From positions 1 through 64,000 of the forward strand of contig JACERV010000008.1 of assembly GCA_013911065.1 (NCBI GenBank): DNA of 64,000 nt, in the 5' to 3' direction. Positions within the stretch are counted from its first letter, which is position 1; every line of letters begins with the position of its first letter. Below, in pieces: positions 52,779 through 60,905 of this stretch. The translations under genes were made by a program, and so were the position numbers. The stretch is from Ruminococcus sp. GTDB lineage: Bacteria > Bacillota > Clostridia > Lachnospirales > Lachnospiraceae. Below the pieces are notes generated by a model, which saw nothing but the letters and a program-made list of their open reading frames with translations, had not been told where the DNA came from and made no database searches.

Positions 52779-52807
52779 TTGACAAATTGAAATGATAATG
52801 ATAATAT
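52779..52807 (+). promoter_or_regulatory. Promoter of the aldolase operon
   Basis: TTGACA (52779-52784), 17 bases, TAATAT (52802-52807). GATAATGATAAT overlaps the -10. Confidence 0.8.
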
Positions 52808-52853
52808 ATGAAACATAGCAAGGGAAACAGTAATCAAAAAATGGAGGATAATT

Positions 52854-53546
52854 ATGTTAACTGTAAGAGAATTTGCGAAACATTTCGATTTGGCACTTTT
52901 GGCTCCGGATGTACAGGAAGCAGCAGTTGTAGAAGCTTGTGCAACAGCCGCAAAGTATCAGGTTAACTCGGTGAATGTAAATTCATGCTGGATTGATGTA
53001 GCCCGCAGAGAATTAAAAGGTACGGGTGTTGGACACAGTGCTGTTATAGGATTTCCTTATGGCACGGCAATTTCTAAAGTGAAATATCTGGAAGTTGATG
53101 AAATGTTGAAGGCAGGCTGTTCTGCATGTGATATGGTTATTAACGTAGGGGCTCTTAAGGATAATAATTTAACGCTGGTTGAAGAAGAAGTAAAGACATT
53201 TGCAGATATGTGCAATGCAGCTAACTCAGACAGTAAGCTCATTTTTGAAGTAGGCTTTCTCAGTGATGAGGAGATTGCAGCATTAACGAAAATGTGCTGT
53301 GAACATAACATTACATATGTGAAGACTGCAACAGGAACCCAGGCCTTCCCGGATATAAAACATGTTGAAATCATGAAAAATAATCTGTCAGGAAATACGA
53401 AGATAAAGGTGTCTGGAGTTCCAAGGACATTTGCCCTTCCGGCTACACTATATATGTTTGAACACATGGGAGTCAGTCTGTGTGGAACAAGGAGTGCAGG
53501 GATTCTGACAGATCAGTATGAAAAGTATCTGGGATCATTAAATTAA
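52854..53546 (+). CDS. deoC: DeoC-family class I aldolase
   Basis: A Schiff-base aldolase of the deoxyribose-phosphate aldolase family. CDMVINVGALKDNN, the Schiff-base lysine in ITYVKTATGTQ (about residue 162) and a second lysine in IKVSGVPRT match the DeoC core; the canonical VSGG reads VSGV here. The length is 230. The true substrate is open: DeoC proper acts on deoxyribose phosphate, but relatives such as LsrF act on other sugar phosphates, and no nucleoside-salvage genes are nearby. The next gene is a transaldolase-like protein. ATG follows ATGGAGG. Confidence 0.85.
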   Translation: MLTVREFAKHFDLALLAPDVQEAAVVEACATAAKYQVNSVNVNSCWIDVARRELKGTGVGHSAVIGFPYGTAISKVKYLEVDEMLKAGCSACDMVINVGALKDNNLTLVEEEVKTFADMCNAANSDSKLIFEVGFLSDEEIAALTKMCCEHNITYVKTATGTQAFPDIKHVEIMKNNLSGNTKIKVSGVPRTFALPATLYMFEHMGVSLCGTRSAGILTDQYEKYLGSLN

Positions 53547-53564
53547 TGAAGGAGGGGGCAACAG

Positions 53565-54887
53565 ATGTATAATGTCCATTATCATTTGAATTCGCTTTTA
53601 GGTGAAACTGTAAAGTGTATTAGCGGTGATGAAAAGTATATAAGCCGTGCGATCAATAAGGAACTGAATTTTGAAGAATACAAGTTTTTATTACAGGAAG
53701 TCAGATTCATTGGCGTAACTTCTGAATTCAAAAAAGTCATTGATCTTTTTAAAGTCCCTGAAGGGGAAACACCGGCCGGTTTTAGAATAGAGTATTATCT
53801 GGCAGAGAACAAACATTTATTGATTGATTTAAAGCGTGATATTTCATATGGGAAAAATGGAATAAAAAGAGCGACCCCATTTCTCTTTTCCGCAGATACA
53901 GCTAACCCATATGAATTGGCACCAATGAAAGATATGATTGCAAATCTGACCTGCAATCCGGGAATTATTTACGATTTATTTATCAATGATCCGAAAGAGA
54001 ACATTGGAAATAAGTTTAAAAACCGGGACGAAGTAATGTGTGAGATTGGCAATATATTGGGACCTGGATGTGACATCAGTGTAGAGTTCAATGATCCTTT
54101 CGCAGATATCAACAAATTATTGGAAGAAGCAGAACATTTCAAAGAAATGCTCTCAGAGTACCGTGTTGTTATAAAAGTACCGCATACAGGAGCAGTAACA
54201 GAAGAAAATGCCCATTATTTGCTTGAGGGAAATAAAAGGCTGCCGGTTGCCCACAATAATGGCCAGACAAAAGACTATTTTTACAGCCATAATTTAGCCT
54301 TGGCTTTGAAAGAAAAAGGGTTCAGGGTGAATTATACATTAATGTTCGAGCCATGGCAGACAGGGATGGCGTTGCAGGCGCAGCCTTATTTCATAAATAG
54401 CTTCATTAATAAGAGAATGCTTACCAGTACATATGTAAAGGGTATGATATCCGCTTTTGACAGTACCAGAGATTTACAATTTCTTAAGAATCTCAGAAGC
54501 TATTTTATTGATGTGGATTTTCTTCCAGAGTCAGCAAAAGATTCAGATTTGGCTGAGGTGGAAAAGATTGCCCGTGAAACATTGACATATAGAGACTTTG
54601 ATAATGTACGTGGCTTTGATGGTATGGACGGAGTACGCCATAATCTTCGTATGCTGCGAGACAGTAACCTTGAGGATACACGGCTTATAATTTGTTCTAT
54701 AGCCGGATCGAGAGAATATCCGGAACTTGATAAGCTGCTTGTTGAAGACGAGTTCAGGGATGTTCTGGATAAGATTGTTATTACTACTGAACCCATTTAT
54801 TTCGCACAGTACACTTCAGCACCCCAGATTATTACATATCAGCGCAGATTTTTAAATGCTGTAAATAATACTGCGGATAAAAGATAG
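53565..54887 (+). CDS. Transaldolase-like TIM-barrel protein, 440 aa
   Basis: The core resembles transaldolase but is longer than the usual 215-320 residues. NLTCNPGIIYDLFI mirrors the TTNPSLI start motif, DISVEFNDPFADINKLLEEA mirrors the second strand, VVIKVPHTGAVTEEN carries the likely Schiff-base lysine, and VNYTLMFEPWQTGMALQAQ matches the VTLIFS segment. The first 120 residues are an extra domain. It follows the DeoC-like gene by 18 bases with GAAGGAGG. The substrate is unknown; a two-aldolase pathway is inferred. Confidence 0.65.
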   Translation: MYNVHYHLNSLLGETVKCISGDEKYISRAINKELNFEEYKFLLQEVRFIGVTSEFKKVIDLFKVPEGETPAGFRIEYYLAENKHLLIDLKRDISYGKNGIKRATPFLFSADTANPYELAPMKDMIANLTCNPGIIYDLFINDPKENIGNKFKNRDEVMCEIGNILGPGCDISVEFNDPFADINKLLEEAEHFKEMLSEYRVVIKVPHTGAVTEENAHYLLEGNKRLPVAHNNGQTKDYFYSHNLALALKEKGFRVNYTLMFEPWQTGMALQAQPYFINSFINKRMLTSTYVKGMISAFDSTRDLQFLKNLRSYFIDVDFLPESAKDSDLAEVEKIARETLTYRDFDNVRGFDGMDGVRHNLRMLRDSNLEDTRLIICSIAGSREYPELDKLLVEDEFRDVLDKIVITTEPIYFAQYTSAPQIITYQRRFLNAVNNTADKR

Positions 54888-54922
54888 AAACCAAAGTATT
54901 GAGGAAAAGAGTTTATTAACAG

Positions 54923-54983
54923 AAGGATGCCAGATTGGAGATATGATAAATAATTTCATACAAAGAAGTGGTATCCTTTCTTG
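54923..54983 (+). terminator. Probable terminator after the transaldolase-like gene
   Basis: AAGGATGCCA pairs with TGGTATCCTT (one G-U) around an inner TATGA/TCATA hairpin, followed by TCTTG. Confidence 0.55.
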
Positions 54984-55058
54984 CTAAAGATTCAATATTT
55001 ACGTTGTGTCCGTAAGAGTTAAGACTGATATTTCAGGAAACGATAGGAAGGGATATCT

Positions 55059-55087
55059 TTGCTAAATCAATTTTTTTGTGTGATAAT
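55059..55087 (+). promoter_or_regulatory. Promoter of the DeoR-family gene
   Basis: TTGCTA (55059-55064), 17 bases, GATAAT (55082-55087). Confidence 0.55.
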
Positions 55088-55140
55088 GAGATATGCTCAG
55101 TATAAAATCAAATTATCATATAAAAGGAGATTGTGATTCT

Positions 55141-55917
55141 ATGGACAAAAAACAAAAAAGACATAATGATTTAATAAGTCTCGTTAATACAAAGGAAAGA
55201 ATTTCTATTAAAGAATTAGCGGGAATTTGTGGAGTTTCAGAACTAACAATACGACGTGATATCCAGTTTTTGGAGCAACAGGGGTTTGTACAGAATGTCA
55301 GAGGAATTGTGTTTGCAAATGAACAGGATAGAGAGAACACAATATATAATCTAAACTCTGCCGGCAGTGAAAATTTTAATACAAAAAACGAAATCGGACT
55401 TTGTGCTGCTAAGTTAATTGAAAATGATGACATTGTTATTATTGATAATGGGACAACAACAGAAAGGCTGGCAGCACATTTCCCGGAAGATATTAATGCT
55501 ACCGTTTTGTGTTATAACATTAATATATTGAATCACCTGTACATGAAACCTAATATTTCACTCATTTTTGGCGGGGGATATTTCCATCCTCAAACTCTAA
55601 TGTTTGAAAGCAAAGAAAGTCTGGAATTGATTCGCCGTACAAGAGCAAAAAAAGTATTTGTTTCTGCAGCCGGTGTGCATAATACTCTGGGAGTAACTTG
55701 TACCAGTACTTATGAACTGGAAAGTAAAAGGGAAATACTGAAAGCAAGTATGGAGAAAATACTTCTTGTTGATTCAAGTAAGTTTGGACAGATTCACAAG
55801 AATTTCATATGCGAGTTCAGTATGTTTGATCGAATTATCACAGATAATAAACTACCTGCGGAATGGAAAAAAAGAATAGAAGAAGCAGGGGTAGAATGTA
55901 TCATGGCAGAATGTTAA
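55141..55917 (+). CDS. DeoR-family transcriptional regulator
   Basis: A sugar-phosphate-responsive repressor. The N-terminal HTH has ISIKELAGICGVSELTIRRDI and QFLEQQGFVQNVRGI. The C-terminal DeoRC domain has IVIIDNGTTTERLAAHF, NIISL-like effector loop regions and FVSAAGVHNTLGVTC, ending LLVDSSKFGQ. The length is 258. The start is ATG at 55141 after AAGGAGAT; an in-frame start at 55093 lacks a site. It probably controls the aldolase operon upstream and/or the binding-protein genes downstream. Confidence 0.92.
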   Translation: MDKKQKRHNDLISLVNTKERISIKELAGICGVSELTIRRDIQFLEQQGFVQNVRGIVFANEQDRENTIYNLNSAGSENFNTKNEIGLCAAKLIENDDIVIIDNGTTTERLAAHFPEDINATVLCYNINILNHLYMKPNISLIFGGGYFHPQTLMFESKESLELIRRTRAKKVFVSAAGVHNTLGVTCTSTYELESKREILKASMEKILLVDSSKFGQIHKNFICEFSMFDRIITDNKLPAEWKKRIEEAGVECIMAEC

Positions 55918-56019
55918 GTCAATATCTGTATTTAATCAAATAAATTCTAAATAATCTTTTCCCGGTCCACTGTACTGTCAAGGAAGAAACAATTGCTGTT
56001 GTCAGAAAGAGGCGATGTT

Positions 56020-56982
56020 TTGAAGATTTTGTATGGCTGTGGCAGACTATGTGCAACAATTATATTGTGTGGTCTGCTGGGATGTGGCTGCAGTAAAAAA
56101 GAACAGGAAGTTTTAGTTGTTTTAGGCAGCCAGGGTGAATTGTCCCATGAAGAGTTACAGATAGCTGCAAGGCAGTGGGCGGAGGAAAAGAATATATCTT
56201 TAAAGGTTGTTGCTCCAAAGACATCTATGGTTTATGAGCAGCAAACAGTTCTTGAAAATTCAATCAGAGAAAAAAAGTGGGATTTTATAGTTTTAGAGCC
56301 ATTAGGCAATACGGAGTTATATCCGGTTCTTGATTACGCAAAAGAACAAGGAAGTACCATTATATCAATGCAGGGTGCCCCTGCACTGGGTGCTGATTAT
56401 ACGATTCAGCCTTGTGATTATGAAAAACTGGGTGTATCTATAATGGATATATTTGCAGAAAAAATGGGACAGTCAGGCAGTTATGTGACTGTAGTGCCTG
56501 CAAAGGATTCAGAGTCAGCACTGCAGCAAGAGCTGGCTTGCGTGAATCAGCAAAAAAATAACTACCAACAGATGCTGGCTGTTTCCAGGCTCCAGGAAGG
56601 AAACAGTGTGCAGACGGTGTATGATACGGTGGATACTTTGTTTCAGACCCATGAGATGAAAGGGGCAGTGTTTTTTTCGTACATTGACGGCCTGGGAATT
56701 TCTCAATGGAAACAAAAGACAGGCAATGATCTGATAACTGTCGGCATTGGATATCCGGAATTGCTGAATGCAGATACTGAGAATGGTGAGATAGATGCTT
56801 TATTTTACTGGAACAGAGAAAACCTGTTAATTACTTCATTAGAAGTTGGTTATAAAGCAGTGCAGGGCAGTATTGAGAAAGAACCTGATGTGATTACTAC
56901 TCGTGTTGACGGATACAGAACCTTGCGTTCTTTGGGAGATGGAATTTATTGCGGAAATGATATCTCAACAATTTATAATTAA
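56020..56982 (+). CDS. Sugar-binding-type lipoprotein, 320 aa
   Basis: A periplasmic-binding-protein fold (Peripla_BP_4 / LacI-like) with a lipoprotein signal: a basic start, hydrophobic ATIILCGLLGC and lipobox LLGC. The mature part begins SKKEQEVLVVLGSQGELSHEEL. DFIVLEPLGNTELYPVLDYAKEQGS matches the conserved second strand of the family. The start chosen is TTG at 56020 after GAGGCGATGT; another TTG at 55993 is possible. It lies directly behind the DeoR gene and ahead of the SDR. A sensory or uptake role is inferred; its own ATPase and permease are not adjacent. Confidence 0.75.
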   Translation: MKILYGCGRLCATIILCGLLGCGCSKKEQEVLVVLGSQGELSHEELQIAARQWAEEKNISLKVVAPKTSMVYEQQTVLENSIREKKWDFIVLEPLGNTELYPVLDYAKEQGSTIISMQGAPALGADYTIQPCDYEKLGVSIMDIFAEKMGQSGSYVTVVPAKDSESALQQELACVNQQKNNYQQMLAVSRLQEGNSVQTVYDTVDTLFQTHEMKGAVFFSYIDGLGISQWKQKTGNDLITVGIGYPELLNADTENGEIDALFYWNRENLLITSLEVGYKAVQGSIEKEPDVITTRVDGYRTLRSLGDGIYCGNDISTIYN

Positions 56983-57035
56983 TTTTTTGAAACTTCAGAA
57001 AAGGAATTTCGTTAGAACGGTAAGGAGGGTAAGGC

Positions 57036-57815
57036 ATGCATGTTTTAGATTTATTCAGGCTGGACCAAAAACTGGCGGTAGTTACAGGTGGGGCACAGGG
57101 ACTGGGAAAAGCGATGGCAGAAGCAATGGCGGACTGCGGAGCTGATATTGCTGTTTTAGACTTAAATATGGATAAGGCTGCTGAAACCGCAAAATACATA
57201 GAAAATAAATACAACGTCAAGGCAAGAGCATTTCAGGTAAATGTGGCCGATGCAGACGCCTGCTATGAAGTAGTGGAGGAGATATGTAAAGAGTGGGGAC
57301 ATATTGATGTGCTGTTGAATAATGCAGGTATTTGCATAAATGAGGCTGCTGAAAACGTGCCATTGGAAAACTGGCACAAGGTAATTGATATCAATATGAA
57401 TGGGGTCTGGTATATGTCACAGGCTGTGGGGAAAATCATGATAAAGCAGAATCATGGCAATATCATCAATATATCTTCTATGTCCGGATTTATTGTAAAT
57501 GACCCACAGGGCCAGGTTTCGTATAATACATCAAAAGCAGGAGTGTCGCATATGACAAAATCCCTGGCGGCAGAGTGGGTTAAGTACGGAATCAGAGTGA
57601 ATTCTATTGCTCCGGGATATATGGATACTGATTTAGTACATAAAACCTATGAGGAGGATGGGGGATGGGCAAGGCGCTGGAATTCCCTGACTCCCATGAA
57701 ACGTCCCGGCAAGCCGGAAGAGCTGGGTCCATTGGTTGTATATTTGGCAAGTGATGCGTCCACATATATGACAGGGTCTATTATATTGTGTGACGGAGGA
57801 TATACAATTTGGTAA
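57036..57815 (+). CDS. SDR-family oxidoreductase (sugar-alcohol dehydrogenase-like)
   Basis: A classical short-chain dehydrogenase of 259 residues. Cofactor loop VVTGGAQGLGKAMAEAM, NNAGIC motif, catalytic ISSMSGFI serine, YNTSKAG (Tyr about 163, Lys about 167) and GIRVNSIAPGYMDTD. An acidic residue after the second strand (VLDLNM) favours NAD over NADP. The pattern resembles sorbitol, arabitol or gluconate dehydrogenases. It fits oxidation of a polyol or sugar before the aldolases, but this is inference. TAAGGAGGG precedes the ATG. Confidence 0.88.
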   Translation: MHVLDLFRLDQKLAVVTGGAQGLGKAMAEAMADCGADIAVLDLNMDKAAETAKYIENKYNVKARAFQVNVADADACYEVVEEICKEWGHIDVLLNNAGICINEAAENVPLENWHKVIDINMNGVWYMSQAVGKIMIKQNHGNIINISSMSGFIVNDPQGQVSYNTSKAGVSHMTKSLAAEWVKYGIRVNSIAPGYMDTDLVHKTYEEDGGWARRWNSLTPMKRPGKPEELGPLVVYLASDASTYMTGSIILCDGGYTIW

Positions 57816-57831
57816 AGGGAGATGTGAGCAT

Positions 57832-58773
57832 ATGATTGAATTGCAGAATGTTTGTAAATATTATGGCAATAAACTTGCTTTGGACAATGTATCGTTTTCA
57901 ATAGACAATGCAAGCATCATAGGTCTGCTGGGTAAAAATGGGGCAGGTAAAAGTACGCTCATGAATATTATGACAGGGTACTTGTCTGCAACAGCAGGAG
58001 ATGTTGTTGTAGATGGAGTGTCCATCAGTAATGCACCCCAGGAAGTAAAATCTAAAGTCGGATATTTGCCGGAAAAACCTCCGGTTTATGACACCATGTC
58101 GGTGTATGAGTTTTTATGTTATGTAGCCAGACTGAAAGGTGTACCTTCCCGCAGTGTATCATTGGAAGTCAGCAATATTATCGAACAGACAGCTTTGGGA
58201 GATGTGGCAAGGCGCCTGATTCGTAATCTGTCCAAAGGATACCAGCAGAGAGTGGGGATTGCCCAGGCTATGGTAGGTGAACCTGAGATATTGATTCTGG
58301 ATGAACCGACAGTAGGACTTGATCCTTCTCAGGTCGTGGAAATCCGGTCACTTTTAACGGAATATGCAAAAGATCATGTAATAATCATTAGTTCACATAT
58401 ATTAACAGAAATTTCTGAGATATGTGACAGGATTTTAATCCTTAATGAAGGGGAATTGATTAAAGACTGCCGGATGTCTGACCTGAGCAATCCAGGTAAA
58501 AATCACATTTTCATTCGTGTAGATGCCGAAAGGACCCATTTTGAAGACATCATTCAAAAGAGCCTGGCAAATTGCAGATATGATTATAAAGGGGCCGGTG
58601 AGCCGGGATGCAGCGACTGGGAATTAACTGCAGAGTCACATGAGGAAGATATCCGTAAAAAGATATTTAGTACTGTTATGGGGAATAAGCTGAATCTATT
58701 GCAGATGTTCCCGGTAAATACGGAGATAGAAGATACCTTTCTTGATTTAACAGCAGGCAGGCATCTCAATTAA
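57832..58773 (+). CDS. ABC transporter ATP-binding protein (GldA-like)
   Basis: The ATPase of an ABC-2-type exporter. Walker A GLLGKNGAGKSTLMNIM (about residues 32-48), signature LSKGYQQRVGIAQAM, Walker B EILILDEPTVGLDP and H-loop ISSHILTEIS. The C-terminal 90 residues form a regulatory domain. The start is ATG at 57832 after GGGAGATGTGAGC; an in-frame start at 57790 lies inside the SDR gene. The length is 313. The next three genes give permease, GldG-like and DUF4340 subunits, so a single system is likely. Confidence 0.92.
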   Translation: MIELQNVCKYYGNKLALDNVSFSIDNASIIGLLGKNGAGKSTLMNIMTGYLSATAGDVVVDGVSISNAPQEVKSKVGYLPEKPPVYDTMSVYEFLCYVARLKGVPSRSVSLEVSNIIEQTALGDVARRLIRNLSKGYQQRVGIAQAMVGEPEILILDEPTVGLDPSQVVEIRSLLTEYAKDHVIIISSHILTEISEICDRILILNEGELIKDCRMSDLSNPGKNHIFIRVDAERTHFEDIIQKSLANCRYDYKGAGEPGCSDWELTAESHEEDIRKKIFSTVMGNKLNLLQMFPVNTEIEDTFLDLTAGRHLN

Positions 58774-58785
58774 AGAGGGTGAATT

Positions 58786-59490
58786 ATGAGAACAACCTTT
58801 GTGCGTGAATTCCAAGAATATTTCAATACAATGTTGGGATATGTTTTCGTCAGTGCTTTTCTGTTTCTGGCCGGAGTGTTTTTTGCGGTGAATAACATAA
58901 ACACATTAAGCGCGGAGTTTAATACAACATTAAATGACTGTATCTATGTGTTCTTACTTACAGCGCCCCTTTTGACCATGAAGCTTTTGGCGGAGGAGAA
59001 AAAAACAAAGAGGGACCAGCTGCTTATGACGACCAGAACAACACTTTCGTCAATCATTGCCGGTAAGTTTTTGGCTGCTTTATCTGTTTTTGCGGTAACA
59101 CTGTGCTGTACATTGATATATCCAGTTATTTTGTTCATTTACGGCTCCATTTCAGCAACCCTGATTATGAATGGATACATAGGTTTCTTCTTCCTTGGAA
59201 TGGCATTTATATCTGTTGGTATGTTTGCTTCCTCCATCACAGAAAGTCAGTTGACCTCAGCAATATGTACATATGGAATTCTGCTGCTGTTCCTGTGTAT
59301 GGATTTGATTATATCCAAAATACATGTAGGGATTATAACATCATTTCTTCAATGGTTTTCATTATTTGAAAGATTTAAATCCTACCAATATGGGACATTT
59401 AGTATTGCATCAGTAGTTTATTACATCTCTTTTTCTTTCGTGTTTCTAAATCTTAGTATTATGGTGATGAAATATAGGAGGTTGAAGTGA
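58786..59490 (+). CDS. ABC-2 type permease (GldF-like)
   Basis: A 234-residue permease with six predicted membrane helices, near 18-37, 52-68, 95-120, 128-150, 160-180 and 205-225. The LLAEEKKTKRDQLLMTTRTTLSSIIAGKF segment after helix two is the conserved coupling region of GldF-type permeases. It sits 13 bases after the ATPase and its TGA overlaps the ATG of the next gene. The exported substrate is unknown. Confidence 0.88.
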   Translation: MRTTFVREFQEYFNTMLGYVFVSAFLFLAGVFFAVNNINTLSAEFNTTLNDCIYVFLLTAPLLTMKLLAEEKKTKRDQLLMTTRTTLSSIIAGKFLAALSVFAVTLCCTLIYPVILFIYGSISATLIMNGYIGFFFLGMAFISVGMFASSITESQLTSAICTYGILLLFLCMDLIISKIHVGIITSFLQWFSLFERFKSYQYGTFSIASVVYYISFSFVFLNLSIMVMKYRRLK

Positions 59491-60905
59491 TGGAGCATAA
59501 AAAATTGACCAGATTTCAAAATCTTATGCTTTTAGGATATATGGTTTTACTTATCGGGTGTGCAGTTGTAGTGACTCTGGTAATGGAAAAAATAGAATCT
59601 CGTTTCAATTTGAGATGGGATTTAACGAACAGCCAAATATATTCTATTGGTGATACGACAAAAGAAGTATTGGAAAAATTAGACGAGGACATAACTATTT
59701 ACACGCTTTATGAAACTGGAAGTGAAGACCGTACAATATCAGAAATATTAGCAAGATATGAGCAGAAAAGTTCTTATATAAAAGTGGTCGATATAGACCC
59801 GCTGGAGAGCCCTTTTTTTACACAGCAATTTGAAACAGATGATACCAAGATAGAGAAATCATCATTAATTGTTCAGGCAGATGATACGAAAGATTTTCGT
59901 GTAATCAGCGCACAGGATTTATATGAATGGCAGTTGGAAGAGGACCAGCTTTATGCCACTGGGATGATTGCGGAGCAGCGCATTACATCTGCAATATTTT
60001 CCATTGAAGGCGGAAGGCAGGCAGCAGCATATTTTGTGACAGGGCATGGAGAGATGAATGTATCGGAACAATATTATCTGGCTAAAACACTGGAAAGTGA
60101 CGGATATAAAGTTTCACCTTATGACCTAGTCTATAATGATACAGCACTGACATCTGATGACTGCCTGTTGTTTTTATCCCCCGTGAAGGATCTGACAGAG
60201 GAAGAGTATAAGATCTTACAGGGGTTTATGGATGGAGGAGGAAAAGCGGTATATCTGATGAATCCGCTGACTGAGGAGCTGTCCAATTTTAATCGGCTGT
60301 TTGGCTCTTATGGACTTAAATTAGAAGATAATTTAATAGTAGAAACGGACAGTAATAATTACCTGAACAGCCAGATTATGATAAAACCCCAGATGAATAA
60401 GGAAAACCCGGTTCTTCAGTCAGTTATTGAAGCAGATGCGGGACTGGTACTCCCACGCTGCAGGGGAATCACGAGTATCGAAAAAGAAAATATAAAATTA
60501 GACCCTATACTATATAGCTCAGAGAATAGTTATGGAAAAGTGAATTCATATACTGAAACGCTGGACAAAGAAACCGGAGATACAGAGGGACCATTTTTAT
60601 TAGGAGTGGCAGCCGGCAATAATAAAAATAATTCAAAGATTGTTCTGCTTGGGAGCAGTGATTTTGTTTCAACTTTGGAAAACGCAAAATATGAAGGTAA
60701 TATAGCCCTTTTTATGGATTCCGTGACATGGGCATCTGGAAAAGTAAATTCTGTAGCAATTCAGCCAAAGTCGCTTGTATCGGCACCGCTGAAAATTCCA
60801 AGTACAGCAGCCGGCTACAGACTGATGATTTTAGTGATTATAGTTATGCCTGTCATTATATTGATAAGCGGGGCACTTGTATGGCGGAGGAGACTTAGCC
60901 GATGA
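59490..60905 (+). CDS. GldG-family extracytoplasmic protein
   Basis: The large membrane-anchored partner of GldF-type ABC systems. A transmembrane helix near residues 15-35 and a second at the C-terminus (about 445-465) flank a 400-residue external domain. FNLRWDLTNSQIYSIGDTT begins the external part and matches the PF09822 entry motif; YFVTGHGEMNVSEQYYLAK and DCLLFLSPVKDLTEEEY follow. The start chosen is ATG at 59490 after AGGAGG; a GTG just before is also in frame. It overlaps the DUF4340 gene. Confidence 0.85.
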   Translation: MEHKKLTRFQNLMLLGYMVLLIGCAVVVTLVMEKIESRFNLRWDLTNSQIYSIGDTTKEVLEKLDEDITIYTLYETGSEDRTISEILARYEQKSSYIKVVDIDPLESPFFTQQFETDDTKIEKSSLIVQADDTKDFRVISAQDLYEWQLEEDQLYATGMIAEQRITSAIFSIEGGRQAAAYFVTGHGEMNVSEQYYLAKTLESDGYKVSPYDLVYNDTALTSDDCLLFLSPVKDLTEEEYKILQGFMDGGGKAVYLMNPLTEELSNFNRLFGSYGLKLEDNLIVETDSNNYLNSQIMIKPQMNKENPVLQSVIEADAGLVLPRCRGITSIEKENIKLDPILYSSENSYGKVNSYTETLDKETGDTEGPFLLGVAAGNNKNNSKIVLLGSSDFVSTLENAKYEGNIALFMDSVTWASGKVNSVAIQPKSLVSAPLKIPSTAAGYRLMILVIIVMPVIILISGALVWRRRLSR

